NCBI GenBank assembly: GCA_039621445.1
Contig: CP154954.1
Span: 71,514,150 to 71,578,149, forward strand
Direction: 5' to 3'
Origin: Euglena gracilis
Lineage: Eukaryota > Euglenida > Euglenophyceae > Euglenales
DNA length: 64,000 nt
Below the pieces are notes generated by a model. That model was given only the letters and a program-made list of their open reading frames with translations. It was not told the DNA's origin and searched no databases. Below, piece after piece: positions 35,725-47,559 of the stretch. Positions within the stretch are counted from its first letter, which is position 1. Each line of letters opens with the position of its first letter. The translations under genes were made by a program, and so were the position numbers.

Positions 35725-37500
35725 GTGTTCTTGCGTGTTCAATTGTGTTTCAGATGGTGTTCTTGGTCATTTGGTTTTAATGTGGCTTATATGGGTGGGC
35801 AATTGACGCCCCCGGGAAATTGTCACCCCCCCCCTCCGTGCTGCCCGATTTGCCACGCGACAACTGCCTGGGGGGGTTAGGGGGGCGGGTACTAATTTTT
35901 ACAATTATTAGTAAAATTTTAATTACTGAATATTAATTATTACTGATTATTCATTACAAATAGTTTTTACTAATTCATTAATTAATTCACTGATTTTTCA
36001 GTGAAGTCATTGGGTGTGGGATCAGAGACTGCCAGACTGGACATATGTTCAGTGGGGAAGGAAGGAAGGAAGGAAGGAAGGAAGGAAGGAAGGAAGGAAG
36101 GAATTCAACGGCACGGGCAAAGGGTGATCAGATGGGACGGACCACCGCCCTGCAGGGGTCAGCTGCGAGGTGGATGCCGGACCCCGGGGTCACTTTGGGG
36201 GGAGGCCAAACTTACCATGCTGAACAAACAGCATGCTTCATTTGGTGGAGTCGCTGTTGGGGCGGTTGTTGCCGTTGCATGTCAACGGCCTGGTCCTGAC
36301 CCACCCTCCGAGAAACTGTCTCTACACAAGCCTGCCGACTCCCCCTCCACCCAGGGGGCAGAAGGTTTGGGCCAAAAGCCAGTCAGTGTCTGTGTCTGAA
36401 AAAACCAGCCACCAAAAGTCCCCGGGGGGGGGGGGGGACTGGTTGTCTGGAACAGAGGCAGACAGGTCATCACGAGGATGCCTCAGCAAGTATGACAAGA
36501 GGTGGTCGAGGCCAATAAAAAAAAATCTGGAAGCATTTTTGACCCCTGTGCTCAAAGATGCAAGTCAAGAAAACATGTCGCTTCTCCAACTTGACTGTTC
36601 TTTCTGCTGGCTGACTGGCTGACTGGCCAGATGGTGGGGTGGCAGGCAAACGGATAAAGACGAAAGAGGCCACGGTACTACCTGCACAGCAACGAAAAAC
36701 GTCAGGCGAGCACGAATACCCGCAAGAGTGGGGACGGATCAGGGAGAGATGAGGAGGAAGTGGAAGGAAAGGATGTCTTGGTTGAAAAAGGTAGGAGGTC
36801 GTGTGCGTTGGCCTACTGTTTTGAATTTCTTGATAAAAATTCGCAGAACACTCTTTTGGTCCTGGAAAATGTGAATGGTTGTTCAAAGCATGTTGGCGTG
36901 TTGCATAATGATAAATATGTAATAAACAATAAATCCACTGAGGAAGGTGAACTTTGAATCGTTTCCTGCTGAATATGAATAGTTTGCAACCTGCAGTGGT
37001 CCTAAAAGAATTAACAAGACGTGGCTTTCCCACATTTTGGGGCTGCATACTTTGTCGTAGCCCTCCACCTGCCCAGGGATAGAAATATTGGTAAAAAAGG
37101 GACTTTTCGCAAAAATTTCATGATGCAAAAAAAAATGTACATGCAAGACTTTGGATGAAATAATCAAAATCAAATCGCGTGACTTGAACGTTCCCCCTCC
37201 CACGTTGCTGGACCGGAAATAGTGCTGTGGAAATATTCGAGCCTGTCTGTTGTATGCACTGAATCATGGACTTCGTTTTTAATCCATGTGACGGGATGTC
37301 ACGCAGCACAAGACTGGTTTTGGGGGGGTCAAGCCTCCCCCACCTGTATGTGAGGCAATGGCCAGATTATAAAAGGCTGTGAAATGGTTTGACTCAATGC
37401 CTCGTTGCCCTGAGAGGGGTTGATTCACATGGTGTTGGCGTTTGGACGTGTAATCATACTTCTTAATAGAAAGATAAAATAATGAAATAGTAATAAAACA
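35725..37500. other. Intergenic stretch
   Basis: (GGAA)11 microsatellite at 36057-36102, a CCAGTCAGT/G-run element piece at 36370-36440. No supported gene. Confidence 0.5.
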
Positions 37501-37509
37501 CTAAGATGG

Positions 37510-37590
37510 ATTGGATGTATTGGTGGATGGATATACGGATGGCTGGATGGCTGGATGGCTGGATGGAGGGATGGGGGGATGGGGGGATGT
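37510..37590. repeat. GGATGGCT repeat
   Basis: Short GGAT/GGATGGCT tandem tract. A related tract lies at 40610-40650; the adjoining cttaggcggcctaactcgcac (37720) is found inverted at 40590-40610. Confidence 0.75.
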
Positions 37591-37754
37591 ATATACGTTT
37601 AAACGAATCTATCTGTTTTTCTGGATGCAGCTGCCAACATATATTCACACTTTCTTAATAGAAAGAAAAGGAATAGTAAGTACATTTGGATGCATTAGAT
37701 GCATGGACCTTAGGCGGCCTAACTCGCACTTAGCTTTGAAAGTGCATGTAAATT

Positions 37755-38450
37755 TGCGCCAACGCGCAAACCCAAAAAATTTTTCTGTTTTCAAACACCG
37801 TGACCTGAGACTCGTGACATCCAGAATTAGTGTCTCCCTGCACCCCCAGGGCGTGGGGACGAAACCAACGACTTGGAACTCCACGATCTATGGGCACAGC
37901 GCTCTTGGGGCCCAGTGTGCATGAACACAAAGCGCCGGGTGATGAAGCGAGGGGACTTCATTGCGCATTTGCGCCTTGGCGCAAATTTCTTACTTTTTTG
38001 TAATTTTACATGTGGGTGACCATTGCCGCACTTGCACAATGATAACAACGTATGTGTCAACATGTGTCAACATGTGGCGCAATGGGCAGGCTTATGAAGA
38101 ACAGAAATTTAAGAGCCAAAGCGCAATAGAAATACAATTTTTATAATTTTTCCATTGGCGTGGGTGTTGCGCCGAAGTGCAATGTAACTGCTTGAAACTT
38201 ATCTCACAACGGAGAGAGAGAGAACGGCCCTGGTAGAGTATGAACACCAGAGAGGATAGAGCACAAAATGTAGGACAATGGGGCCTCTCGGCAGTCACGT
38301 TGTCTTAAAATTGGTCAACATTGCGCATGGGCGCAACACCCACGCTGCTTTTACAGCTTTAAAATTGTACTTTTATTGCGCTTTGGCGCAACGCTACTCT
38401 TAAATTTTCATTTTGCATAAGCCTGCCCATTGCGCTTTGGCGCAATGGGC
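37755..38450. repeat. Cluster of short palindromes TTGCGCnnnnGCGCAA
   Basis: At least eight copies or half copies of a hairpin of the form ttgcgc-cttg-gcgcaa, in different loop variants (for example 37968, 38378, 38429), spread through otherwise AT-rich DNA. Confidence 0.7.
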
Positions 38451-38654
38451 ACCAATTTTTAATTTTTTATTTTTATCACTGCGGGTGGTCCTGGCAGCAG
38501 CAGTCCTGGAAGCATCTCATCACCAGAGCGGACAGAGCTAAGGTGGAGGGAAATTTTGCCTGGGACAAGAAGCTAACCCCCTGGTGTGTGAAAGCAACCA
38601 CCAACTTCTTCATATCTTCATTCATTCATTCATATCATATCAGATGTGTCTTGT

Positions 38655-38730
38655 CCTAGGCGTTGTGAGCCCAACTGCCAGTGCCGGAGGTTCCTCCCAC
38701 TTGCTTCGCAGTTAAGCATGCCTGAGGGGC
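38655..38730 (+). pseudogene. 5S rRNA-like fragment
   Basis: The stretch gtgccggaggttcctcccac then ttgcttcgcagttaagcatg resembles the middle of eukaryotic 5S rRNA (CCGGATCC...CTCCGCAGTTAAGC, the internal pol III control region). Sequence after ctgagg no longer matches. Either a truncated 5S gene, the head of a 5S-derived SINE, or chance. Confidence 0.35.
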
Positions 38731-39287
38731 CCTTCTTTTTGGTCGACTTGTGAAAGTCGGAAAATTTCTGTTTGGAAAAGAAAAGGTACCACATGAACCC
38801 TGGGAATCACTGCCAAGGAAACAGTTTCAGGGTGTTTTAAAGAAGTTTGTCATCCCCCTTTTTCTCGCCCAGGATTTGAAGCACACAACCTTAAGGATAA
38901 GCGAATGGAATTGAGAAATTGAAAGGGTCCATCAACAACGGCGGAGAAGGGAAGACATGCTGACACACCTCTTTACGGTACTTTGCAACCCACCAGACAG
39001 CCACATGACACCGGGCAGATGGAGGGCATTGTTCAGCCGAAAAAGGTCTTTCTGTCAACATCCCAAAAAAACCCCACTTTGTGCACTGAGTGCAAGGTCA
39101 CTCAGGCTCCACAGCCTACTGCCCACGATTTGTCTTATTGTAACAGCCACTTCCTCCCCAGCGCCTGAATAGTTCAAAAGCACCAACCAAGCTTCTGGCA
39201 TAGCAGCGCTTAAACTCCCCTCATCATTCTCCTCTATCGCCCACCTTCTCACACACCACGAACACATTCAAATGCATCTGCCATTTG

Positions 39288-39768
39288 AAAGGACATTGCG
39301 CTTAAGCGCAAACAGCTTTACCTTGCGCTTAAGCGCAATGAATTTTAATTGCGCTTCGGCGCAATGTATAACAGAAGCCCCTGAGTTTATGGGAGTCCCT
39401 ATGATGTGTTACGGTGTGCCAGGGGCCCCACTCTGCACGACCAGAGTGAGGACCTGGAGAGGAAATACATTGCGCCGAAGCGCAATACCTCAGACAAAAA
39501 AATGAGAAGTGCAAACACGCTGGCATGCAATCTGAATGAACAAGAGATGCATTATGTAGGCATGTCCTTTGCGCTTCGGCGCAATGTATTTCCTCACCAG
39601 GTCCTCACTCTGGTCGTGCACAGAGGGGCCCCTGACACACCGTAACACGTCAGAGGGACTCCCATAAACTCAGGGGCTTCTGTTATACATTGCGCCTGAG
39701 CGCAATTAAAATACATTGCGCCTAAGCGCAAGGTAAAGCTGTTTGTGCTTAAGCGCAATGTCCATAAC
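39288..39768. mobile_element. Large fold-back element built on TTGCGC hairpins
   Basis: Left arm 39290-39485 and right arm 39570-39766 are nearly exact reverse complements of about 195 bp; the loop is about 85 bp. Each arm contains four gcgcttaagcgc or gcgcttcggcgc hairpins in mirrored order and a shared unique part (ctgagtttatgggagtcc). The loop-proximal hairpins carry a CTTCGG loop. Confidence 0.8.
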
Positions 39769-39924
39769 CATTTCATTCTGTGCCTGGCAGTGTGGGGCCT
39801 GGTGTTGCACCCAAGCACCCAAGCACCCAAGGATCACAACTCTGTGACACACCGTTTTTTAACTTTCACGACGTGTGAGTAAACTCCACCCTCTGGACGC
39901 CTCCGGGGAACATACCCACCCCCC

Positions 39925-40285
39925 CCCTTGTCTAAGCACCGGAAAAGATGGGTAAGAACCGGGGGGTGGTGCTTAATTTGCCAAAATATGGGTAAGAACC
40001 AGGGGGTTGGTGCTTAGACAAAAGGGAAAGTTTTGACTGCAAAAAAAATCCGGCGCTTCGCGCCGAAAAGGAAAAATTGACCTTATTTTGGAGGTCAACT
40101 GTTGAACTTACACACATTTGGATGCAGAAATCAACAATACCTCACCAAATCAGGTCTCAGAAGTTGCAGAAATTTCGAAATTTTTGAGAATTTTCCCTTA
40201 AAAATGCACACAAAATAAACCTCCCCGTGACGATGACCTTTAAAAAGGTGGGTAAGAACCGGGGTGGTGGTGCTAGACAAGGGTG
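39925..40285. mobile_element. MITE family 1, copy 2
   Basis: Full-length copy of the element at 3243-3605, including the CGGCGC-TTC-GCGCCG hairpin (40051-40065) and both ends. Confidence 0.75.
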
Positions 40286-40299
40286 GTGCTTAGACAAGG

Positions 40300-43247
40300 G
40301 GGGGGGGGGTAATCAAGGCTTCAAAAACGAGGACTCACACTGGGGGTTTTGGCCCTTTTTGGGGAAAATTCACCTGTCCCAGCCTTCAAACCCAGGGTTT
40401 TGGACCTTTTTCAAAATGGTGCACAGACCGAAAGACACCAAATTTGGGCCTGTTCCCCAGGTCCCAACATCGGCAAATGATGCACACGCCACCGTGGAGG
40501 GTCTCCGCGGAACCAGAGGGTCAAAAGGGTGGGTTTCACCGCTGGTTTAAAAAACTTCGGACGTTTGCGCCAAAGCGCAAAACCTTAAGTGCGAGTTTGG
40601 CCGCCTAAGTGGATGGATGGATGGCTGGATGACTGGATGGCCAGAAGGAGGGATATCCGTATAAATGAATCCATGTTTTTTCCCCTGGTTACAACTACCG
40701 AAGGCACAAGGGGTCTTTTAACTCATATCCCCACACACAGGGCATCTGTTACGTGACAGGTTGACCAAAACTGGGCCCTGACAACTTCCCATCTTAGCAG
40801 GTTGGGAGTTCCGGGACCCCCAGTTTCCCAGGCAGGACCTCTGTTGTTTTGTTTCTGTCTAACCAAAAGTCCCCTCTTTTATTTCATGGATGACGGCTGG
40901 GCTTGCACAAACAGCCAAGCCCCTCACCACCTCGAAAGGGTGGGAAGAAGGTGTGAGATATTCCGCCCCCCCCCCCTGGAAATTGGCATACCTGAGAACC
41001 TGTGGTTGGACTGCCACTCCACTCTGTCATGCAAAATTCTTCATCCAGGTGGAATTTGAAAAACGACCTAACAGTGGCACAAAAGCGCCACCACCCCAAA
41101 TAGAAACCAGATCACTCTTGGCATTATTCCCACATAAAGAATGAGCCGTGGCTGAAACAGCGTTGCAATATCCAGATGGAAAAGGATTCCAGAGCAGTGA
41201 AATATGCAGAACAGCATAACAGGGAAGAAATCGACCTCCCACATGACGCACATAACAATTCCCCCTGCTGCTTGGAAAGGGGGGTGCACGCCAGCAGGGG
41301 CGGAGGTACACGACACGCCCGAGACTTCTGGGCACGCCTCCGATGGAGGTCATGCGTGTCTGCCGCGACATCACAAGTGCAGTGGGCCCAGGCTGAATGT
41401 GACCGGCTCCGAGACTTTTAGGCTGACAGGGGCCTGGAATAACCTCCACCCCCTTATGTAAACACCAGAAAACATGGGTAAGAACGGGGGCTGTGCTTGG
41501 AGGTGGCACAGGCGGGTCAAAAACAGGGGCAAAAGCAATTGGCCGTTTCTGGCTTCTGGGGCCTTCGGCGGTGGAGCACCTACACGGAGAACTCGGCATT
41601 CTTGGACATACGTCTCCCAGAGGTCCATTGGGCACCTTTGGGTGCACACCCTCTGGGGCGTGGGGAGGTTGTCTAGCCTTGGATTTCAGCCTGATTGGGG
41701 TTGGGGGGAGGATGGATTGGTGGAAGGGGCAGCGGCGACGACATCATGTGTCTCGGTCAAAAGTGTGTCGACAAAGTGTGGTTGAAGCCTGCACCAGAAC
41801 AAACAACTCCCAAAGTAAGACCCCAAAAGAAATGACCCTCTTGGGAATTTTGGAAAACAAAGGGAGACCCGATCCTTATTTTCTACCCTCACCCAGGGGA
41901 AACTTCTCCAGACAAGTGGTGGGAGACACTTTCCAAGGGGGGGGGAGTGTTCAGGTCAGGGAAAACCCTTAACAGTCAGGCTTCATTTTAAGGCCCCCGG
42001 GTCTGCCCCACCCACCCAGCCTGGCGCTGTCTGTGTAGTAGTGTCAAGGTAGTACACACCAAGGTTCTTGCAGTGGCACAGGCGACACAAGAAAAGGCAA
42101 TCCGGGAAGCTGGCAACCAGGGAGGGAACCCCCACCTAAGGCCGTGACACCCTCCTCATATAGAACCCTGGACAACTCCCAGCAAGAGAAAAGTGGGACT
42201 GATGGGGGCAGGACAGAGGACATTTTCCCGGAGGAGGATGCTTAGCTCGATAAAAACCCTGTTCACCCTTTATCGAAATTGTTTCATTTATTTTATTTGT
42301 TTGTTTCATTTGTTTGTTTCCGTGGTTTTCTTATAGCTTTTTGGCGCGATTTATTGGCACGGGGATATCTTCAACACATCGCACAAGGCAGGGGACTTCC
42401 CCCCTCCTCCACCGACAAGCTGGCTTCCGGGGCCCATTGCAAACCAACTCGGGCTTATTGAGGGTTGGCTTTCCCCTCTGACCAACTTAGCCCATCTAGG
42501 GTTGGTATGACAGAAATTCTTTCCTGGGAGAATATATCATACCAAAAAAAAAAGAGAGTATGCTGAGGTCTGGGTGAAATATTTTGGGACCTTATAATGA
42601 ACTTAAAGGATTAATTTGCAACACACAAAAAACTGTGAGAATATGTCCGACATCATATCGATGTTAAACAAATTCGCGCACAATATGAATTCATATTATA
42701 TGAGCGTTGTTTTTGTTGTTTTTCGTTTATTTTGCTGCAAGCTTGCCATTGGCGCAGGTAAGATAAATGTGCTTTCACTGGGCTTTGCTGAATGATTTTT
42801 ATTTATTTCTTCGTCGTTTTATTATTGCATTATCATGGTTCTTAGTAATCTTCATTTTCTTGATATTTTCTATGAGCCTTTCGATATTTAATTCCATCCT
42901 GTGTGATGAGCCATGTCTGTGACAAATGCCGAGTTAAAAACGCGCCTTTTACATATGATTTTTTTCCCCGTCATTTTTGTTTCCTGACGTTTTTGTCCAA
43001 ACTGTGCCGATTCACTGCCTTTGAGTCGTAAATTTGGGCATTGGGCAAATGCAGAATTATACAAACCTCCCAACCATTTGGAAACTTACACAGGGACAGA
43101 CTTCTTTTCCGAATTAATCGAGGGACAACCTGAGGGGAACTTTGCCAGGGTTCGATTTTGGGATGGTGTCACAGCTTCTGGAGGGGGGCTCTTGACCGCA
43201 GGAGCCCGGACCCCTCCCACCTGCCATCATCGTCGTCGTCGTCGTCG

Positions 43248-43343
<96 letters not shown>

Positions 43344-43500
43344 CAATTGGCATCGTTGGCTTGTTGTTTTTAAGTTTATTCTCCAAGGTATTCGCTGCTG
43401 AAATTAAAGCAACGTAGAGATAGATTTCCATCTCGTTTTTCATTTCTGTTTCTTGTGCGCTGTTTTTTTTTTTTATTCTGCACCATGCGTCCTGTCCACT
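40300..43500. other. Region downstream of recognised copy A exons
   Basis: A 206-codon minus frame (41027-41647) is open but has no motif I know. Other contents: a GACAGGTT fragment (40755-40830), G/C runs and a (CAT)n tract. A C-terminal copy A exon was searched for by the EWMYE pattern and not found. Confidence 0.35.
43220..43343. repeat. (CAT)n microsatellite
   Basis: About 40 CAT units preceded by CGT units; open in all frames as H, S or M. Confidence 0.97.
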
Positions 43501-43528
43501 TTTGTTGCCGGCACCGCCGTGGGGTCAC

Positions 43529-43572
43529 CTTGCCAGCGTTGCTGGCCACGCTGCGGCCTGCAAGGGGCAGGG
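43529..43572 (-). CDS. Copy A exon: cyclase-like SVASNAGK strand
   Basis: After TTCAG, reads ALPLAGRSVASNAGK to a strong donor AAG|GTGACC. It aligns with copy B SAPFLSGNLATEHLRCF and with the cyclase pattern of a hydrophobic strand followed by GNxG. Last exon recognised in copy A. Confidence 0.4.
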
Positions 43573-43693
43573 CTGAACGGAATTGGGGAATCCCTATGGG
43601 TTGTGGGTGGCGGGGGGGGGGGGGGGTTCGACCATCTCCCCATTGACCCACCACGGTGGGGGTTCCAACACCTGTGAGGTCAACTCCCCCCAC

Positions 43694-43791
43694 CAGGTCT
43701 TTCTGTGCAGCCCTGGAAACGTGAAGTGCCCAGCGAAGAGCCTGGAGGCCCTCGGATGGCCGGAAGCCGCTGCAACAGACCACGGTGTCAC
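43694..43791 (-). CDS. Copy A exon: class III cyclase GD strand (KGDTVVCCSGF)
   Basis: Reads GDTVVCCSGFRPSEGLQALR then WALHVSRAAQKDL, donor CCTG|GTGGGG. In class III nucleotide cyclases a beta hairpin ends in GD followed by a small hydrophobic strand and an alpha helix of the type HALRAxxAALxM. The Asp of GD is the second metal ligand and is present here. Upstream AG options are AAAAG|GT and GCAAG|T. Low overall similarity keeps this moderate. Confidence 0.5.
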
Positions 43792-44009
43792 CTTTTGAAC
43801 TTGCATGTCATCATTATGGGCATGGGGAAAAGTGGAAAAGTGGCACTGAGTTGTGCGTTGGTGAATTAAAGGACGGGGAAACGTTGTGTCTCATCCTCTC
43901 CCCCCTTTGTAATGGCAAATTGTGGCCTCCTTCATGCCAGATAATTGGTCACTCCTCATCCATTCAATTCATTCAATTGACGCCCTGGAAGCTTGTCTCC
44001 CTAACCTAT

Positions 44010-44280
44010 AACCCGAGCGATGTCCCGCCTACGCCCCGTGAATGCCGTGAATGCCCACGCGATTGGTGCCGTAGGGGTCCGCCAGCGTTTAACGCAGCAA
44101 CGCCGCAGGATTCCGCTGCAACCGTTGGATAGCCACTGGAAAACCGCAGCGTTGAGATGGAAGGGAAATCGTAGCTCCGCTCCGGGGCCGGGATAGGTGT
44201 TCGGTCCCGCCCGCGTCGTCACCACATTCGCGAAACCGCCCGTGCGTGAGCACGGGCTGACGTGCTTGACAAGTTGACAA
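44010..44280. other. GC-rich island of unknown nature
   Basis: About 62% GC, open on the minus strand over roughly 100 codons in two frames, lying in the copy A intron just upstream of the cyclase GD exon. It does not match copy B exons and I recognise no RNA or protein. Confidence 0.3.
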
Positions 44281-44329
44281 GTCAGCTGGTGTAAAGCCTG
44301 TTGCGGGGGGGGGGGGGGGGGGGGCATTT

Positions 44330-44480
44330 AGTATCCTTCACCCTATGTTCAAAGACACGCTATATCTGACGACCATCCCCCTGGTCGGAAGACACGTTTT
44401 TGGAAATTTTGCCAGACTGCAGAGGTGTCTGAAGAAGACGGACACCCCAGTCAGAGGACAGAGATAACTGGCCGTTGGAC
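44330..44480. repeat. Degenerate element related to 15668-16096
   Basis: Carries ccctatgttcaaagacac, ctggtcggaagacac, gtcagaggacag and ggccgttggacaaagg, altered versions of the ctatgtccaatgaccgg / ctctgaccgg ends. Confidence 0.45.
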
Positions 44481-45021
44481 AAAGGGGGGTAGCTGTGAAA
44501 CAGTTCCATTGCAGCGAGGGGGACACAAATGCTTTTTTGAATTTTTTTTATGTTTTTTCGACTTCGAAGAAATTTGCGCTTTTTTGCGTCGCGTTTTTTT
44601 GTGTCAGTTTTTTGTGTCATGCGTCGCGTTTTTCGAAGGTCAATGTCCCCTGCCCCAGGGGCAGAATGTCTTCACCCCTGATCCAGGGGAAAGTCACTGG
44701 GTCTCTACCCTGACACAGTGACAGGGCGAGCAGGACCTGGGACCTAGCAACTTCTTACGATGGCAGGTTTCGGGCAGGACCCAGATGACAGTTTCCTGGG
44801 GGGGAGTAAATACTGAACTCTAAGGGCATGTCAGAACTTTACGGCAAACTCAGGGCGTATTTCCATAAAAAGCAGAAAAGTTTGAGAATGCTGCAGATAT
44901 ATGGAGTTGCTCAAACAATAAACCAGGGACCTACCCTGCCCGACTCCGGGGCAATTGTGAAACAATATGTGGCCAGCACTACGGGGAGGGGGCAAACAGG
45001 GCAGCACACAAGGCGTGACCA

Positions 45022-45279
45022 GTGCCCACCCCCCCTGCCTTACTGGGGGACCTGTCAGGGTTCTGCTCCACCAGGGAAATTGCAGAGCTTTTGCCCGAGA
45101 AACCCCCGAAGTCGCTGGTGTCGTTCCGACCAATCTGTCCTGAGCTGACTTCCGGGCCTGCACTCGCCAACTTTGTCCTGAATGGGGATTTGGCCCCCCT
45201 TGCCATTTTACTCAAAGTGCTTGGTAAATTGACCCCACCCCTGCACATTGTCGCCCTTTTCGGTGAAAATTGTCTCTAA
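45022..45279 (+). CDS. Possible plus-strand exon, SH2-like
   Basis: Open frame of about 85 codons on the strand opposite to copy A, inside its intron. The core GFCSTREIAELLPEKPPKSL then VSFRPICPELTSGPALANFV and LNGDL has the spacing of an SH2 fold (helix ending in LL, then a strand of type xFLVRFS, then a strand and NG turn), but the key Arg is displaced (VSFR instead of VRFS). No introns or neighbours support it. It could be chance. Confidence 0.25.
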   Translation: MPTPPALLGDLSGFCSTREIAELLPEKPPKSLVSFRPICPELTSGPALANFVLNGDLAPLAILLKVLGKLTPPLHIVALFGENCL

Positions 45280-46239
45280 GGTGAAAGGTGAAGAGGCAAA
45301 TTTTATGGTTGGGGTCCCCATACCGGAAGGAACACATATCCAGCCAATTGTCCACGTATCATACAATTACACACGTATTATTCATTTATACACGTATGAT
45401 ACTATCACACATGTATTATTCACATAACCCCCCCCTGCTCCCAATTGGAAGCCCCTTGGGCTACTAGTCGACGAGTCTGCGGAAAATCCGAGGGGGGGGG
45501 TTCTAATTGGGTACCTTGTGCGCGGCCCAAAAAAAAAACTTCGCAATCAAACGACGCAAACAGAAGATATTTGCAGCCTGTGTGATGTGAAAAACACACC
45601 ACACGTTGAAAATCGGACTCCTTCCGTCCTCCAAAAATGGCCCAAAAATTGCAAACTTGCATTTTTATCGTTCTATCTCTTATTTATATATTATTTATCA
45701 ACCTGTTATTTACTTTTCATCATTTTCATTTTTTTCGTTTAGCTTTTTTAAATTTTTAGTTATTAATTTGAATTGTACAATTTAATTAATTTATATCATT
45801 CATTTATTTTAATGATGCATCATTATATCACTTTATATTTAATTATATTCTTACCATTGCGGAGTATATGATCAACATGCACTTCATTGCTGAACCAATG
45901 ATTTTTATGATCATCCCATATTGCTCTCTTCTAATGAAGAGAGCAGCACTTTTAAACTGTGGTGAGTCATTCGTCAAAGTTGTGTGTGGCATACGCAAAA
46001 GGTTTTTCATTTTGAAAGACGGGGGTTGCAGGGGGAGGGGGGCGGCAACCTCCTCCCCCCCCCCGCTCCGTTGGGAGGCTGTATGCCGACCAAGTATATC
46101 GGATTGCCCAGAGTGTTTAACTGTGGAGAACAGCATGCACAACAGCGTTTGCCAATCAGTCAGTTCTTTTCCCTGTGTTCGGGGCTGCCTTAAAGGACTA
46201 AAGGCGGATACACCGACCAGAGTCCGGCATGGCGCACAC

Positions 46240-46297
46240 CTGTCAGGGTCGCTGCGGCTGGAGGACTCGTCCGAGAGGGCGTCGCCCCGTAGGTTCA
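46240..46297 (-). CDS. Copy A exon 16: acidic/serine linker LRGDALSDESSSRSDPD
   Basis: Bounded by AAG (46298) and donor GACAG|GTGTGC. Low-complexity linker. The donor context GACAG|GTGTG equals that of copy B exon 21972-22130, which ends SGGSGTD, supporting the assignment. Confidence 0.45.
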
Positions 46298-46304
46298 CTT
46301 GCTG

Positions 46305-46470
46305 ACCTACCCCCCCCTCCGTGAAACTGTCACCTGACAGGTTGGCCAATGCGGGGATCCCGAAAACTTCCTATCATGACAGGTTGGCCGGTACCAGGAA
46401 CAGTTTCACTGACAGTTTCCCGGGCAGGACCCTGACAGGTTCTTGGGCATGACAGTTCCCCCCAGGGGGT
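46305..46470. mobile_element. MITE family 2 copy
   Basis: Left end gacctacccccccctccgtg then aaactgtcacctgacaggtt; right end gggcatgacagttcccccca. It inserts right next to copy A exon 16. Confidence 0.7.
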
Positions 46471-46777
46471 GGGGGATAGATCCCTTGGGGGAGTGGGATG
46501 CGATGGCAGCTTTTCCTGGGTCCAAACCCAACCCACCCATCTTCATTTAAGAAAGAAACCACCAACAAAAGACCTGGGGGCAACCGAAAATTCATCCAGC
46601 AAAGTCATCAAAAATAAACCAAAAAACTTTGAAGTGTTCTGTCCAACCAGGCCCTCGGCCCAGTTGTTCTGACCCACGGCACGACTCACACACGGGAGGG
46701 CAGTCCAGCAGCCCAAACCCCAGAGCTGGGGTCATGCAATGACCAAGTGAACGCACGGCCATCCCCCTCCCCGACAC

Positions 46778-46915
46778 CGTCGCACTCCTTGCTGGTCTTC
46801 TCGTCGTCCTGGCTGGCAAACAGCGTGTCCGGCAGGTACGGACGATACAGCAGCAGGTTGTTGACGATGTGGAACAGCGTCTGCTCCAGCGTCGAGGGGT
46901 TGGGGGGCAGGCCCA
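46778..46915 (-). CDS. Copy A exon 15: LEQTLFHIVNNLLLYRPYLPDTLF block
   Basis: Acceptor AACAG, reads GLPPNPSTLEQTLFHIVNNL then LLYRPYLPDTLFASQDDEKT and SKECD, donor GACG|GTGTCG. Copy B carries the same block split by an intron inside LLYR. The LLYRPYLP motif resembles a conserved stretch that precedes catalytic domains in protist receptor proteins (from memory, not searched). Confidence 0.75.
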
Positions 46916-47559
46916 CTGTTCTCATGAGTGCGGCAATACATCCTCGGCTGAACTTTTTGACCCCCCTCTTGTCCAAGACACACCAATGTTCAGGGAATGT
47001 GCTGTCGACACCGGGGGGGAATGGAGATGCCAACGCCGCTGTAATTCAATGAAGAACCCCAAACACTGTTCCAGAATTGTTGACGCGGGGGGTGTCAACG
47101 ACGCTGTGTGTCTTGGACAACAGGAGGGGAGGTAGCTGCCTCCACCAAGGGCTGTATGGGAAGGCCAGGTGGGTGGGGGAGGTGGGCTTGTCCCTCAAAC
47201 CAATGGGTGGCAGGTGGTGGCCCCCTTCCTTCCCATTTTTTATAGAGCAAGTCTTTGTCAACGCTCACAGAAACATACGAGAAAAAAAAATCTCCCAGGC
47301 AAATGACCTTCAAAAAGATGGGCGGGACAGGGGGTGTGTGGCCGTTTGTGCATATGAACACATGGGAGTCTTCTGATGGTCCTTTCCTCAAGCAAGAAAC
47401 TTGACTGAACAATTATTGGAACAATCCTCACTAGTTAAGAATGCCGTCATCCTTTGTGATTATTTTTTATGGGAGGTTGAAGAGTCACAACATGTTTTAT
47501 GTTCTGTATTCACCATTATCGCCACAAACATTTTAAATTGCTGTGTTGTAACACAATTT

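Noticed and set aside
39288-40585. Possible CRISPR-like array of short palindromes
   Set aside because: Repeats are hairpins of irregular spacing in a eukaryotic context, without constant spacers or cas genes.
41027-41647. 206-codon minus-strand ORF
   Set aside because: No recognisable domain, mixed composition and two further open frames in the same place; not enough to call a gene.
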